Shown: positions 11,412 to 23,938, counted from the first letter of the stretch. The stretch is DNA of 64,000 nt from Hirudo medicinalis (GCA_011800805.1 MPNW01000218.1:52285-116284), one strand, 5' to 3'. Numbers and translations: made by a program. The notes: generated from the letters alone by a model not told the origin.

Positions 11412-12636
11412 CCGGGACCGGCTAAAACGTTGTTTTTTTTTTTTAGATATCTCCGGCATTTATTCTCTCGGGCGAGGTAGCGGCAAATTGCGTTCCATTT
11501 TGTTTTCCGTTTGCTTCGAGACCAACGGCTTTTGCGGCTCGGCTTCTTCCCTCCTCGAATTTCTGCCTTGATCAATATCGAGTTTTTGCGATCTTAAAAG
11601 TACAAGTGTCTTCAAGTCCTGTGCAGTGCTTCTTTATCTTTTTATTGCAATCTCCAGTCATCCGTTGTTGACATTTTTATCGATGTTTTTTTTTTATCAT
11701 TTTTATTAGGAATCAAACAAAAATAAATCTGAAAATTATTAATTCTACTGCTTTTGATAAAGACGGTCGGTCGGACTCTCTAAGCCCGGTTGGCCCCGAG
11801 AATCGCAAGCATGGGGAATAACAACTTTGGAGGGATAAATATTTGAAATCGATATATCTTGATCCTTGCATTGCAAAACGTGGCGGCCGTTCACTTAGCC
11901 GAGCAACCGGGAACGCAAAATTTTCCTAATCGTGCACGTCGCGATGCAAAGAATCGAGTGAGTCATAAAATTTTATGCTCGTTCGAATTGTTCTCGAGGA
12001 GGTCGTTCTTGCCGGCGAGAGTGAACGGGCGGGTCCCTCGTGTCTCGTGGGGTCGCGGTCGTTCGATCAGGAGCGGTCTGACTTCTCTTCTGATTCTCCC
12101 GAGGCATTTCAGAGGCGGCCAGGAACTCTGGTGCAATCAATGAACGACGTGAAGTGCAGGAATATTTAAGACAAAACACACCACTTTTCAATTGGGCAAT
12201 TATAATATAATATAAATGTGTTAATAATATAATCCTACAAAAGTTAAATTTAAACATAAAATTAAATCATGCGACGAGACGATATTGCGTAAGAAAAAAA
12301 ACTTTAATGGATTTTTAAAGAACCTAATAGAAAACTCTGCACGATGTCGTTTGGCATTTTTGCGAACAAAACGAAAGAAGCGTCGCTCGGATCTAACAGA
12401 ACAGCCGACATCGTTCTGAATGACGGTGGCTCGACATTGCACGTCTGACACGCTTTCGTTGTCGGCAAAAGAGGCGTTTGCGTCTTCGACGCCAAGTAAT
12501 AGGACGCCTAAATGCATTTACAACCTGAATGCAGGTCCTAACAAAGGCAGCTCTTCTTATTACGTTTGGATGACTTTCGATAGCAAATAATCCTAGTCGT
12601 CGTCGTGCGACACTCTTCTGCTAAAAACAGAACTAC
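11412..12636. other. intergenic region with the 3' ends of the membrane-protein gene and PIGH
   Basis: Contains a candidate poly(A) signal at 11722-11727 for the plus-strand gene and, within 12340-12560, probably the unresolved last exon and 3' UTR of PIGH (minus strand). Several minus-strand frames are open there but none matches the conserved PIGH C-terminus. Confidence 0.45.
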
Positions 12637-13995
12637 CTCGAAAAGAGGCACCATTCCAGTGATTCCGTTCTTTTCCGAGCAGTTTTGCAGGAGCAGGCAG
12701 ATGTAGTAGATGACTTGGTGCTGATTCGAGAACAAAAACAAAGCTACCGGTGATTATTAAAACAGAGAATAACTTGCAAAATTTATCAGTAATTATTCAT
12801 CATCGACAAACTTAATGCTCTTATATTCCGTCGACGTTCGATGCAAATTTCTCGACTCTAAGACAATTCGTGACGTCTGCAAACGTTCGCGAATGTCGTC
12901 GAACGAGTCATTTGTGACGTCGACGGTCGCCACTGAAGCGATTAGATAAAACGTGTGACGTTAGCATGAATGTGTCTAAAAATAACACCATGGAAATTCC
13001 TTCGTTGATCGCGATGTCGTGGATCTCGGACGCGTTGTAGAACATGGAGCGAGTCCTGCCCGACACGAACTTCTTCGTCGACTGGACCCCGACGGAAGCT
13101 ATGACCAGGAGTGACTCTGAGGAATTAGGATCATTTTACTCGTTGAACAAATCAATCGATTCCCTGATGATTGTTGCGCAAACGTCTATTTGTATTGATA
13201 TTTATTTGTTCTGTTGAAATGCTTATTTGCATTCGACGACAATGAAGCAATGGGATAAGTAGTTGCATAATAATCTATTTTTATTTACTTTTTTTGTTTT
13301 TTAAATTTATAAGCATAAATAAGCATCTATTTCTAATATTTTATTTAAGATCTACTTATATTATTGACATTTTATGAATATAAATATAAATTATTACATA
13401 AATTATTATATAAATACTTATATTATTGACATTTATAAATAATATAAGTTTATAAATATAAATTCTGATCTCACCTTGCTGAACTTTGAAGTATATTTTG
13501 ATTAGAAGAATAATGAGGAATAATACTATGAGAAACAGCATCAACTTGACATCCTGAAATAGCAAATATTTTAAATGAGTCGCCACAATTTGTGTTAGCA
13601 GTCATTCGTGACATTCGTTTTGTTGAAATTAAAATGAATAAAAACGGAAAATAAAAAAAAATGGAAAAAAACCTGGAAAAATGGCCAAATGTTGGAACAA
13701 TTTGACAAATGTTGCGGGATATCAAGTATAATAACAATCACAGTTTGAGGGGTGTTATATATATTTTTTAAAGATGTCTAATTTGACTAAAACTCACTTG
13801 AAGATGTAATTTGAAAAAAAAACCAACTGAATTGATCAAAACAGTTGACAGAAGCCATCGCCTAAAGCTGAACCTTGGTGATTCGATTATAATCTCCTTG
13901 CAATTTTTATCCTCGTGACAAATAACATTCATTTTTATCTTATGGCCCTTTATTGATTCTGCCTCTAATGAATATGGCTCGCTCTCCCCTTCCAT
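12637..13995 (-). CDS. pigh: GPI-GlcNAc transferase subunit H (3' end unresolved)
   Basis: PIGH is a small subunit of the ER GPI-N-acetylglucosaminyltransferase that starts GPI-anchor synthesis. Four exons (13995-13798, 13553-13475, 13116-12989, 12720-12637) join in phase to 163 codons. Exon 1 ends in a hydrophobic segment; exon 2 adds MLFLIVLFLIILLIKIYF, giving the membrane hairpin. Exons 3-4 carry the conserved cytosolic part: ESLLVIASVGVQ, AINEGISM and HQVIYYICLLL, followed by MVPLF. The family then has ~25 more residues that I cannot place; reading on past 12637 gives 25 codons to a stop without family resemblance. It is divergent from AP2S1. Confidence 0.82.
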
Positions 13996-14624
13996 ATCGT
14001 GTCTACAAGCATCTCAGCAGAACATATAATTTTGGATGGCAAGATAGGTATGTCGGAATTTTAAAAATTGAAGGTTTTAATTCTGTGACAAAAACCGATG
14101 AACCCGGATCTCGGACTACTTCGGCAGCTTGTTTACAAAGATAATCTGGAAAATTTGTAAGTATTTTTGAATTTATGTAATGGAAATAAATTTTAAATAC
14201 AATTTTAAAAAATTAATTTAAACTATAGTTTTGATTTTCAACAAATATTTTGAGATACATTAAAATAATTAACATCTTGCTCAACATTCCATGCCGTTAA
14301 CATAAACATAAATAACATTTATTTCTGGGGGGCAGACTTCAGTCATTAGAAATATGGTTATTTCTAAGTCATTTGCTGTTACTGTTTTATTAGATTTGAA
14401 ACATTTTTAGTGTGCTATATTGCTGCGGACCAATTTACATCACATTACGTTATCGGCTGAAGAGAATTTACCGCAGCAGAAAATGCTACCTTATGAAACA
14501 CTTTTTTGTTTATTTAAAGCACTAAAGAGGCTAATTTAAGGTTTGCTTGCATAAGAAGTGGTTGATAGCTGAGGCTAGGTGGAAATAATTGGTATATGAT
14601 TAACTTGACCATTTTTTTCATCAG
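13996..14624. promoter_or_regulatory. divergent promoter region PIGH / AP2S1
   Basis: PIGH begins at 13995 on the minus strand and the first located AP2S1 exon at 14625 on the plus strand. The ~630 bp between must hold both starts and AP2S1 exon 1. No TATA box or clear element was identified. Confidence 0.5.
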
Positions 14625-15319
14625 ATACGATTTATTCTCATCCAAAATCGTGCTGGTAAAACTCGCCTTGCCAAATGGTACATGCATTTCGACGATGATG
14701 AGAAGCAGAAACTCATAGAAGAAGTCCATGCTGTTGTCACAGTCAGAGATGCCAAGCACACAAATTTTGTTGAGGTAAGAAAAATGATGCCTTTAAAGGG
14801 AATTGGTTTCCAGCATTAAAGCACTGGGTATTAATTTTTGCATCCAACCAATCCCGTCTGCAGTTCAGAAATTTCAAGATCGTCTACAGACGTTACGCTG
14901 GCCTCTACTTTTGCATCTGTGTTGATATAACTGACAACAACCTGGCATATTTGGAGGCGATTCACAACTTCGTCGAAGTCCTAAACGAATACTTCCACAA
15001 CGTCTGCGAACTGGATCTTGTCTTCAACTTTTACAAGGTCCGCCAAATTGGTTAAACTAAACAATCGACTTGCATTGTTTCCGATAGATTCATGAACAGC
15101 ATGTACTTGAACAGCAACTTCATGCAGATACCTTCGTGAGGTTTTTGCTGACTCGGCAAATGGACCACACATCACTTTATAGCGTACATTTAAATTGCAA
15201 GCTCACTCATTCGACAGGTCTACAGCATCGTGGACGAAATGTTCCTGGCGGGAGAAATCCGAGAAACGAGTCAAACCAAAGTACTCAAGCAGCTCTTGTT
15301 GCTCTCCTCCCTCGAGTAA
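14625..15319 (+). CDS. ap2s1: AP-2 complex subunit sigma (exon 1 not located)
   Basis: Sigma-2 is the small subunit of the AP-2 clathrin adaptor for endocytosis from the plasma membrane and binds dileucine signals. Exons 14625-14774, 14864-15037, 15218-15319 join in phase 0 to 141 codons that align end to end with human AP2S1 (142 aa): it opens [20 protein letters not shown] and later has [35 protein letters not shown] and [17 protein letters not shown]. Only the first Met is missing. An exon contributing exactly the ATG is therefore expected upstream; ATG followed by GT at 14353 is one weak candidate. Confidence 0.93.
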
Positions 15320-16278
15320 CGTTGAATCTTCCAACGACACAAGTCACGAAGTTTCAGGCCATTTTGTTCCTGATCATTCGACTCTTATCGATCCCTTGGT
15401 CTAATGATATTATTTCTATATGTGAATTCTATGATGATGGGTTACTATAGTAACGATTAGTATGTTATTTCTGGATTTCCAATTAGTCTCTGCTTGTTTG
15501 AGTGAACAGCTTTTGGTTTTGATTCCATCTCTTGTGTAAGTCTGATTTCAAATGATTCCAAACTATTAGTAATATTTGTTCTTGTAAAGTTTAAATAAAG
15601 AAACCCGTAATGTGAGTTTTTGCGAACACCAAAAGTGAAAATCGAACAAGTGAGCTCGTAAGTTGTGTTAGCATGCGACAAGTGGAATGTTGAAAATTAA
15701 ACAGAGTTTAATTTTAATAAAACAGGCATTTGCAGTCAAACTCAGAAGAATGAACTCATGAATCTCTAGATGCATCTGCCCTTTGCAATTCCACTTATCG
15801 ATAGGGATCTTGGCACAACATGAGAAACAATAACGATCTGAGACATTTTAGGTGGATCGATGCCAGGTGTGTGTTAAAGAAAAATACTGGCTGAGGATTG
15901 TAAGACAAGTTTCAGCTTGTTCGACAGAAAATATTTTGAAATGAGTTGCTTTGAACGCTGACGAGATGGAGCGATCATCATCGAAATGGCGAATCTATCA
16001 CTGGATGGACTTCTCTGTTTCTTCCAGAAAGTTCCTAAAAATAATTCAATTTTGCTAATAATTTGGTCAATTTACGCTAACAATCAAACGAATAAATTTT
16101 ATGCCTCAAAACTAATAATGATGCAAATAGCTAGCTGTGTCACCCAATTTGAAGATCTTTACATTCAGAAGTTCAGAGATGCATGCCAAAGAACCTCAAA
16201 ATGGCTCCAAAAACAAATCATAATACTTTGGGAGTGATACTTTCAACCAATCAGAGTAGCTGCCTTAGAAACGCGTGA
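15320..16278. other. convergent 3' region AP2S1 / ABHD12
   Basis: Both neighbours end here (AP2S1 stop at 15319 on plus, ABHD12 stop at 16279 on minus), so this should be mostly 3' UTR. AATAAA near 15593 could serve AP2S1. No further exon was recognised. Confidence 0.45.
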
Positions 16279-19200
16279 TTATTGATAAACTAACATCAGC
16301 GATGGGATTAGGTTCGAGTATTTGTAGATGTACTTGTGTCCGAAGCCTTCTGAACTGGGGAAGGTCACGAACTTTGTTTTCGATCGGCCGCCCCTGAGGA
16401 GGGAAATCTCGTAGAGCTAAAAATAAAATGCAACGACTCCATTTTATAATGTGAGTAGGTCAATAATTTGTAAGTGTCCTCTTGTGATGATTATCCGATT
16501 ACGATGATTAAGTAAGAGCAAGAAATTATTAATCACTTTTTTCCCAAGGTCGTGCGACACCACAAAGTCATCCTCTGCATGGAGGATCATGATTGGCTCC
16601 CGTACTTGGAGAATGCTGAAAGTGATCGGACGACGATAAGAACGTGCCAAAGATATCTAATGCGAGCTGTCAAAATCTTAATTCGGCAAGGCTTTCTTAC
16701 CAATAACAAACAAGTTTTTTAGTCAACTTGACAAAATTATTATTTAAATTTGTAAGAATTATTGTCAAAACTTGCTTTAAATCGCTAGGGAACTGAACAT
16801 CTGCCCTCTCGACTGCTTCCGGAGAAATCCAACTGTACCATGGCAAGATGCGGATCGGCTGGAATGCAAGCCAATCAGAGTTCACATTAAAAGCGTCGAC
16901 CGAACAAATCGTTAAAAAAAACCACCAACACTGAAGATCGGATGGGTCTCTATGATGTCTCCTATGTTCGTGAAGGGGCTCTCCAATACGAGGGCATCGA
17001 ACGGAATTCCTGGAACGACCAATCAGTTTTGAGCAACCAACAAGAAGGCGAATGATTGGTCAGTCAAAATTTTAAAGTTCAAAAGGGTAAGCAACACCGA
17101 CCTTCCACGTTGAGGCGTTTGGCAGTTTCGAGGGCGATTCTAAAATGACGAGCGTGGGAATATAATCATTAGTTAGTATCGAAACGACTTTTAATTAAGC
17201 AATAAACAAATTAACATTCCGGATTCAAGTTAATCCATTTATAAACTATATTTATAATAACTATATTTATATTTATTTTTAATATTTATAAACTCCTCAA
17301 TTCACAAGCTCCATGTTGAGAATAGGGAAATAGCTCCTACTACAACTCTCATACATAACAGGACACTCCCACCGAGTCTAAAAACGACCAACGATATCGA
17401 GACAGGTTGTGACTAACGCAGTCCCGAGAGAATGACCCCAAATGACGAGCTTTGCCTTGGCATAGGAGATGGTCTTGCGGACATATTTGACCATCATCAC
17501 ACTGTCCTCCACCATTGTTCGTCTGCTCGGCTGTCCCTTTGAATCTCCGTACCCTGGAATCGTAGCATGAACTCCGTCACATTGACAATGTCATCCAACA
17601 AATGGTTGTTTAAAGTCGATGACATTAATTAATGGCAGTGTTCAATGAAACTATTATCGTAATCCACCTCTGTAATCAAATGTCACAACATGAAAGCCAG
17701 CATCTGCTAGTTTCTTGTAGAGTTCCACCCTAGATTCAGTGCCCCTGTTAACAGTATTAGAGATGATAATGATGACCATCACGGTTCCAGTAATAAAAAT
17801 AAGCTTTGCGTGCTCGTGGCCCACCTGTATCCGGCGTTTCCGTGGAGGTAAAAGACGACCGGGTGGTCGCTGACAAGGTAATCCTTGGAGTCTGCGAAGG
17901 AGAACCTGACCCCGGTCGGGATTTCCATCGAGGTGGGCATGACGTGCCTGGGGTCAGAGAAACATTAATTTGTCACAATGTTTGGTGCTAGTTGCACATA
18001 AGAACACTTTGTAATAATAACAACAATAATAAGAGCAGCGTCGGGAAATCCAGGTGTCAGCCGAAGGTTTTGACACCTGGATGACATCTTGTCCAGGTAC
18101 GACTCTTTTAGAGTGGTTGGCAGGAACTAAAGCAATTATGGAAATAAAGGCATGAACATTTGGTGATGATGACCATGGAAGATCCAGTGATGAGATGATG
18201 AACATGCATATAATTACGTTTATGAACAGAAGGTTGACTGTTGTCATGGCAATGATGGCGACATACATTGTTAATTATTGGAATGATAATGTAATAACCG
18301 TTCGCACGGTAAAATGTGCGGCGATGCTAGCGACAACGCCGACGAACAAGGCAACAACGAGATAGATGATGATGATGATGAAGAAATCATTAAAGATAGA
18401 AATCACTTGTAATTGGACCGCAACAACCACTCCGTCACGCAACAAACCAATTAGAGGGAAAACGTCACGGCAAGCAGCATCGAAAGGATGTTTATGGCAG
18501 CCCCGTTGCCGTGACAATTGAAGCCCATCGAATTCCGATGATAAAAATGGTAGCTCGGAACGACGAATCGAGAATCAATTTGTCGATTAGCATCGTTATT
18601 TTTAGTAACCACCTAAAAGCCACTTGGCTTGGCAGTTACTAATCCAACCATTACAATAAGAATAGCAAGTTGACCACCACTATCATCATCATCATCATCA
18701 TCAATACATTATCATCTTCACTATTTCTGACATCATCATCATCATCACACTTCTAGAAGCATTCCACAAGCAACAGATGCAGGTGACACCCACACTGACG
18801 GATAACAAATCCATGTTCAACGATGGACGGAAGGAAAACAAAAGCGCAAGAATCGAAGTCGAACGACTGGCGTCGCAAAGGATTCGCGTGCCAAAGAATG
18901 GACCCGTCTCGTCTTCATTAACGGTCTCGATCGGCAATAAAACATCGACGATCGTCGGCATCGTCATCGTGACGACAGTTAATGTCGACCCATTCGTATT
19001 CATATTAATTCGTCATCAAAACACAACGTAAACACCACTGTCATCATCTCCATCATCATCATCAGAGCCTCCATCACTTTAAAAGCAGTCATCCCTCCTC
19101 CTCCATGTTCTTTCCATCTACTTGTCACGTCGTCCACGATCGTCGAACGCCGATAAAAAGTATAAAAGAGAACTCGGGAGGAAATAAAATAAACGAGAAA

Positions 19201-19990
19201 TTCAAACAAATCTCGCTGCTAGCGGCGATCTGGCATCGGCATCAAGGTACGAGTTAACTTTTGGGCCGAGTCGTCGTGACCGAGCAAGATGGTCTAAGGA
19301 CTTTTTCCTCGAGGTAACGTCTTTGTAACAAAATACATTTCTAACGTTAACGCCCTTGTCGACCCTCGACGTTGATGAAATGTAGCCATATTTTTATTAG
19401 AACTTAACAAACACGTCGTCGTGCTATTTCTACCGCAATCCGCTCGTTTTCGTTGATTCTGACGCTGCTAAGCTAAAGTGTTTCGATGAAAAAGATTTGT
19501 AATACAATCAATGCACAGGCAAGCATTTTGTCCTCCTTCATTCATTCATCCATTCATTCATCATTCATTTAAATTCAACCCAGCCTACCAGGAACCCAGG
19601 GAGGTCTCATTGTCGACGTGCATCATGAAGTTGAACGTCTTGTTGAGGCCGTGACCGAGCGGGTCGTCGCACTTCCTCAGGATCGGCTGGTGAACTTGTA
19701 AATACGAACGGATCTTCGTGAACGTTCATCGCATTATAATTAAGTATTAATCGGTAGCTAATGTAATAACGTAATATTAAGGGCCAAGAATCGTCTGATG
19801 ACCTCAGTCAATAAGGACAGTTTTTATAGAAGTACTTTAAATTCAGGTGGATTATTTACTGTAGTTTGGAAAGACAAAAAAGTGCAGGAATTCAGGGTAG
19901 AGCTTCAACAAGGCTGGCAGAATGAAAAAGCCAATGAGGAGGAAGGCAGTTGTAATCTTCATGAACCATACAACTGCTTGAATGTGAGGC
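16279..19990 (-). CDS. abhd12: ABHD12-type lysophosphatidylserine lipase (5' end unresolved)
   Basis: ABHD12 is an ER integral-membrane serine hydrolase of lysophosphatidylserine. Exons on the minus strand: 19990-19860, 19694-19589, 17947-17825, 17744-17668, 17553-17418, 17139-17102, 17009-16930, 16858-16776, 16615-16537, 16416-16279, about 330 codons (human 398). The first visible exon has the single membrane helix (KITTAFLLIGFFILPALL). The hydrolase core shows the oxyanion motif VVFYLHGNAG, the nucleophile in VIWGHSLGTA, LVLESPFTN, the catalytic Asp in LHAEDDFVV and the His in GFGHKYIY, so the triad is complete. The intron after 16776 fits only with a GC donor (GCAAGT). The exon with the start codon was not found above 19990. 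Confidence 0.88.
18050..18080. repeat. perfect 10-bp inverted repeat in ABHD12 intron
   Basis: CCAGGTGTCA, an 11-base loop, then TGACACCTGG. Each arm contains an E-box core CAGGTG/CACCTG. It lies in the 1.6-kb ABHD12 intron. Confidence 0.7.
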
Positions 19991-20850
19991 CTGAACAGTA
20001 AAATTCGAGTTGATCAGAATGAACTTTAATTAGAAATCCTTATGGAATATTAAAAAACAGGTTAAGTTAATTTTAATCAATCAGATTCATTCACTCCCAA
20101 TCCACTTCCTACAATTTGTGATTCACTGAATGTTGTCTCACAGAATTTTACTGGTGTGTTTTATCCAACATTGAAACAAAAAATAGAACTCGATTAAAAC
20201 AAAAAACAAATCCTCCAAAATTGACACTAAACACTTCTCTAGTATGCTGGTTTGATACGTTTTCAACGTTCATGGCTGGATTTGAAGTCGAAATTCTAAA
20301 GTCTTCAGATGAGCTCAATAAAGTGTTTTCATTCCTTTCTCGGTTGCCACCACAATATACCACCATGACCCAAACTCGTGTTTGTCTGCTTGGATGTAAT
20401 TTCTTTAACTTTATTTTTCTCAAATTATATCTAAAACAGTCGCGGCACGGTCGACAATCCAATGTTTTGTTTGAATATCGTCTGCAGATAAATCGCTATA
20501 TTATTTTTTGGTTAAATTAAATACTTTTTAGTAATAACCAATTAGCATAAGAGATGGTTTACGCGCTGATGAAAAGGTACAGGTGTAAACACATTACATC
20601 GATGACATGGGCAATGTTTCAAAATTGTCAACTCAATTTATTCATTAACTAATTTTGTTTCAAGATCTGGTTAACATTAATTTTCCATTCTTTAAATTCT
20701 TTGCGTTATCCTGCGCAAAAATTGAATGAGATTAATATGATCTGTTGTAGCATTTTATTTGCCGATGGACTACAAGAAAAAAATTAATGTTATAGCCACT
20801 GAAACGGCACCTTCACTTTTTCAGAAAATTGATATTTATCTGAGTCTACG
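19991..20850. other. region between ABHD12 and GPCR genes
   Basis: Should hold the 5' exon and promoter of ABHD12 (minus) and the 5' UTR and promoter of the receptor gene (plus). No exon of either could be fixed. Confidence 0.4.
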
Positions 20851-22147
20851 ATGATCAACAAAAGCCAAGGTTTTGAGGCAAATAATTACAGTTTGAGAAA
20901 CATTTCCAGCATAACGATTAATTCGCTGTCAGGCATCAAAAAGGGTGCTATAACCGAAGAATCATTGAAACTATTTCTTGCTTTTGTTATGGGAACAGTA
21001 TCCTTGGTCACTATTTTGTGCAACACAATGGTCTTCATATCGTTCAAAATGGAAAAGAAATTGAGGACACTGACGAATTATTTCCTCCTGAGTTTAGCTT
21101 TTGCAGATTTAATGGTCGGGATGTTTTCCATACCATTTTTCGCTCAATACACCCTTCTTAACAAGTGGATTTTGGGTCCCATACCGTGCAATCTATGGCT
21201 TTCGGAAGACTATACTGTATGTCAAGCATCGACGCTCCATCTGTTGGCTATTTGTTTGGACAGATATTTTTCTGTAACGAGGCCCCTCACTTACAGAATC
21301 CATAGGACTTCCAAACGAATTTGTGTCGCATTAACTATTGCCTGGTTTTTGGCGATAATAATGACTGCACCGTGGATATGGTTGTGGCCCTTTATAGACA
21401 AATCAGAAGATTCACGCGTGAAAGAATACATGTGTTACGTACCATTTTACAATAAAAATATTGTGTTCATTGTTGTAACAAACTTGGCTTCGTTTTTTCT
21501 ACCTGTGACAGTTATGGCTGTACTTTACATGAAAATTTATCTAGTCACAAGAGTAAGAGATAGAACCTTTAAAAGACAATCGTTCGAAAAAGTCAGGGAC
21601 AGCTCAGTCAAAAGTCTCGATTCATGTTCTACTCCTGAGATATTCTCAAGTTACAATTGGAAAGCAGGCCCAAGTCATGCATCTTCTTCAGACACATTGG
21701 CAAATGTCTCAATATCAAGTGATGGCGATCTTCAGAGCACCACTGTCGAAGCCAAAAAGCTAGACACGATGGCCGAGATCTTTATCATCAATTACAAGAA
21801 ACAAGACAAAAAAGCGGCAAAAACGTTAACCGCTATTTTGATCGTCTTCGTAATAACTTGGGCGCCCTACAGTGTCTCCAGTTTGGTAAATTGTGCTTGC
21901 GACGACTGCGTTAATAAAATATTTCCTGAAATATATTTGTCCGGTTAATATTTTAATTTGTGAGCATTTTTTAACCTCAACATTTGTATAATAACTATTA
22001 CGTTTATTTGCAGGATATTTTCTCTGTTACGTCTGCAGCATGCTAAATCCCATCTGTTACGCTTTCTGCAACGAACATTTTAGGGACTGTTTTTCAAGAA
22101 TAATGTTATTTCTATGGCGCAAGAATACTTCGGATACCAAAAAATAA
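20851..22147 (+). CDS. muscarinic acetylcholine receptor-like class A GPCR
   Basis: Two exons (20851-21943, 22014-22147) give 408 aa with seven helices. Class A markers: N58 (1.50), D86 (2.50), D137-R138-Y139, W337 (6.48) and NPICY from N376. The aminergic Asp is D120, 17 residues before the DRY Asp as in muscarinic receptors. The stretch DRYFSVTRPLTYR and the TM6-TM7 region (FVITWAPYSV, then GYFLCYVCSMLNPICYAFCN) are closest to muscarinic receptors. Tyrosines Y121, Y340, Y366 and Y370 of the cage are kept, but other pocket positions differ (see findings), so the ligand is uncertain. The N-terminus has glycosylation sequons (NYS, NIS). It could also be an orphan amine receptor near the muscarinic/histamine group. 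Confidence 0.88.
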
Positions 22148-22417
22148 CGTTAAATTAATTACATTAACAAACGAAGTGGTTTATCACACAGACATTAGTC
22201 TACTTAAACCACTATAAATTTATGTTATGTTAACATTATTGAAGTGTGTTCAGTGTTTACTTTTACTCGTCACTTATGTGGCAAAAACCGGCTGTTGTTT
22301 ACTAAACCTGACTTTCGGAAGCACCTTTTCCTCTACAGACTTAAATTTTTCTAAGCTTTTCGTGCTGAAGAAACTTAGTTAAAACTGTTCTGGTGACACT
22401 TTCACTGAAAAAGAAAC

Positions 22418-23261
22418 ATGCATCGGGGAAATTCTGGTAAGGGATTTTGAATGGTAAACTGCCTAAAACGATTTCATTTGCAATTTTTTTTTCTGAATAT
22501 TAAAAAACTAGTAAAGTTTTCGGTGGATTGCTATAAATTTTGTTTTGGTTTACTAAAGTCAAAGTAATTTGAAGGTTATAATCAAAACTACGGCCCATCT
22601 TCATATTCTGGAGCTAAATTTGTAGAGGATGAGAATGATCAACTTGAGAATGATTTAAAGAATAAAGTCAGACAACTCAAGAAAGTATGGCTCTCGTTTT
22701 TTTTTATTTCTTGCTGCTTTTTATTAATTAAAATTATTCTTAGGTAACCATTGACATTGGTCATGAAGTCAGGGAACAGAACAGGCTCCTCTCAGATCTG
22801 GTCAGTTCATTAGTCATTCAATCATCTCCTTCATTTGTTGTCTTTCTCAATAGCGTTTGACTCTAAGCAACATGACTGATGAAGCTTTATGCCTAATTAA
22901 GTGTGAATTAGCTCTTAGCTAAATTGTAGAGTTTCTGGAAGCCCATCATGTGATATTCAATGCTGTTATTATTCATGAAGCTTATGAAATAGTGTCTATT
23001 GAGAAGTTGGAACAAATTGTTTTATTAAGTAGCAGATGTTACATAAATGACCTGTTAATCAACCAGTCAAAAAACAAATATTCTATTCTTTTTTTCTAAA
23101 CTCAGGATTCAGACTTTGACAAATCGACTGGCTTCCTCAAGTCCACCATGAACAGGGTTACCAGATTGGCAAGGTCCGGGAACTTTTGCACTTATCTGTA
23201 TTTGCTGTTGTTTGCTGCCTTCGTCTTCTTTGTCATCTGGGTCATAACCAAGACCAGATAA
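22418..23261 (+). CDS. bet1: BET1 Golgi SNARE
   Basis: BET1 is a Qc-SNARE for ER-to-Golgi vesicle fusion. Exons 22418-22436, 22575-22684, 22744-22800, 23106-23261 join in frame to 113 aa (human 118). The NYG motif is near the N-terminus, followed by the SNARE helix (DENDQLENDLKNKVRQLKK, IGHEVREQNRLLSDL, then DSDFDKSTGFLKSTMNRV) and a C-terminal anchor (YLYLLLFAAFVFFVIWVI) with a short KTR tail in the lumen. Only seven codons come from exon 1. It lies 270 bp after the receptor gene and 680 bp before NUP50, all on the plus strand; nothing shows they share a transcript. Confidence 0.93.
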
Positions 23262-23938
23262 AGGGATTGTGATAACGGATAACCTAAAAACATCTTGTAA
23301 TATTTAGCTGCTTTCTTTCCAGCTTTGGTTAAAAAATCTCTAAGAAACAGCCTCTGTGAATCTTTACTTTGAGAAATCTAACTTGAGTGGATATTAAATG
23401 TTTGGCAGTCTAGGTAGAAAATGAGATGTCAGTGGTAAATCTTAGAAAAAAAAACCTAATTATTTGGACCGTTGTCAATGTCAGTGTCTCAGAAAAATCG
23501 TTCTTATTTTATTCAGAAATGTGTAGCCTCTGGTCATTACGTTTAGGGTGACCGCCCACTAGTGAGTGGCTGAGAAACGGTTTTAGTAGATGATACTTGT
23601 GGGATGTTTTTTATTCATATACCTCTAAAGAGTATTAACAATTAAATGATGCAAAACGTGAAAACAAGTAAGAGTTACAAAGAATTTAAAATAAGTTTTC
23701 ATATTACATTTTAATATTAAATTCATTTCAGTCTACTTAAATAATGCAATAAATTTTAAAAGTTAAGAATTGGAAATTTTTGAAATAATATTGTTATTTC
23801 GCAGTCCGAAGGTCTTTTGTCTGGGGTCCTCATATTTCTAAACGCGCCGTTTGTTTGTAGAGAGATCGGGTGTTTTGATTCAGTGATTTAGATTTGTTGA
23901 ATTAACTGAGCTTGTTTGGAAAAGGTTCAATTGTAAAA
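23262..23938. other. BET1-NUP50 intergenic region
   Basis: Expected BET1 3' UTR and NUP50 promoter; AT-rich, with no exon, repeat family or clear element recognised. Confidence 0.45.

Noticed and set aside
12303..12517. Minus-strand open frames offered as the last PIGH exon
   Set aside because: Several frames are open with plausible acceptors, but none carries the conserved PIGH C-terminal residues.
13973..14144. Plus-strand frame beginning MARSPLPYRVYKHLSR
   Set aside because: Its start lies antisense over PIGH exon 1, it has no relatives and cannot be joined in phase to AP2S1.
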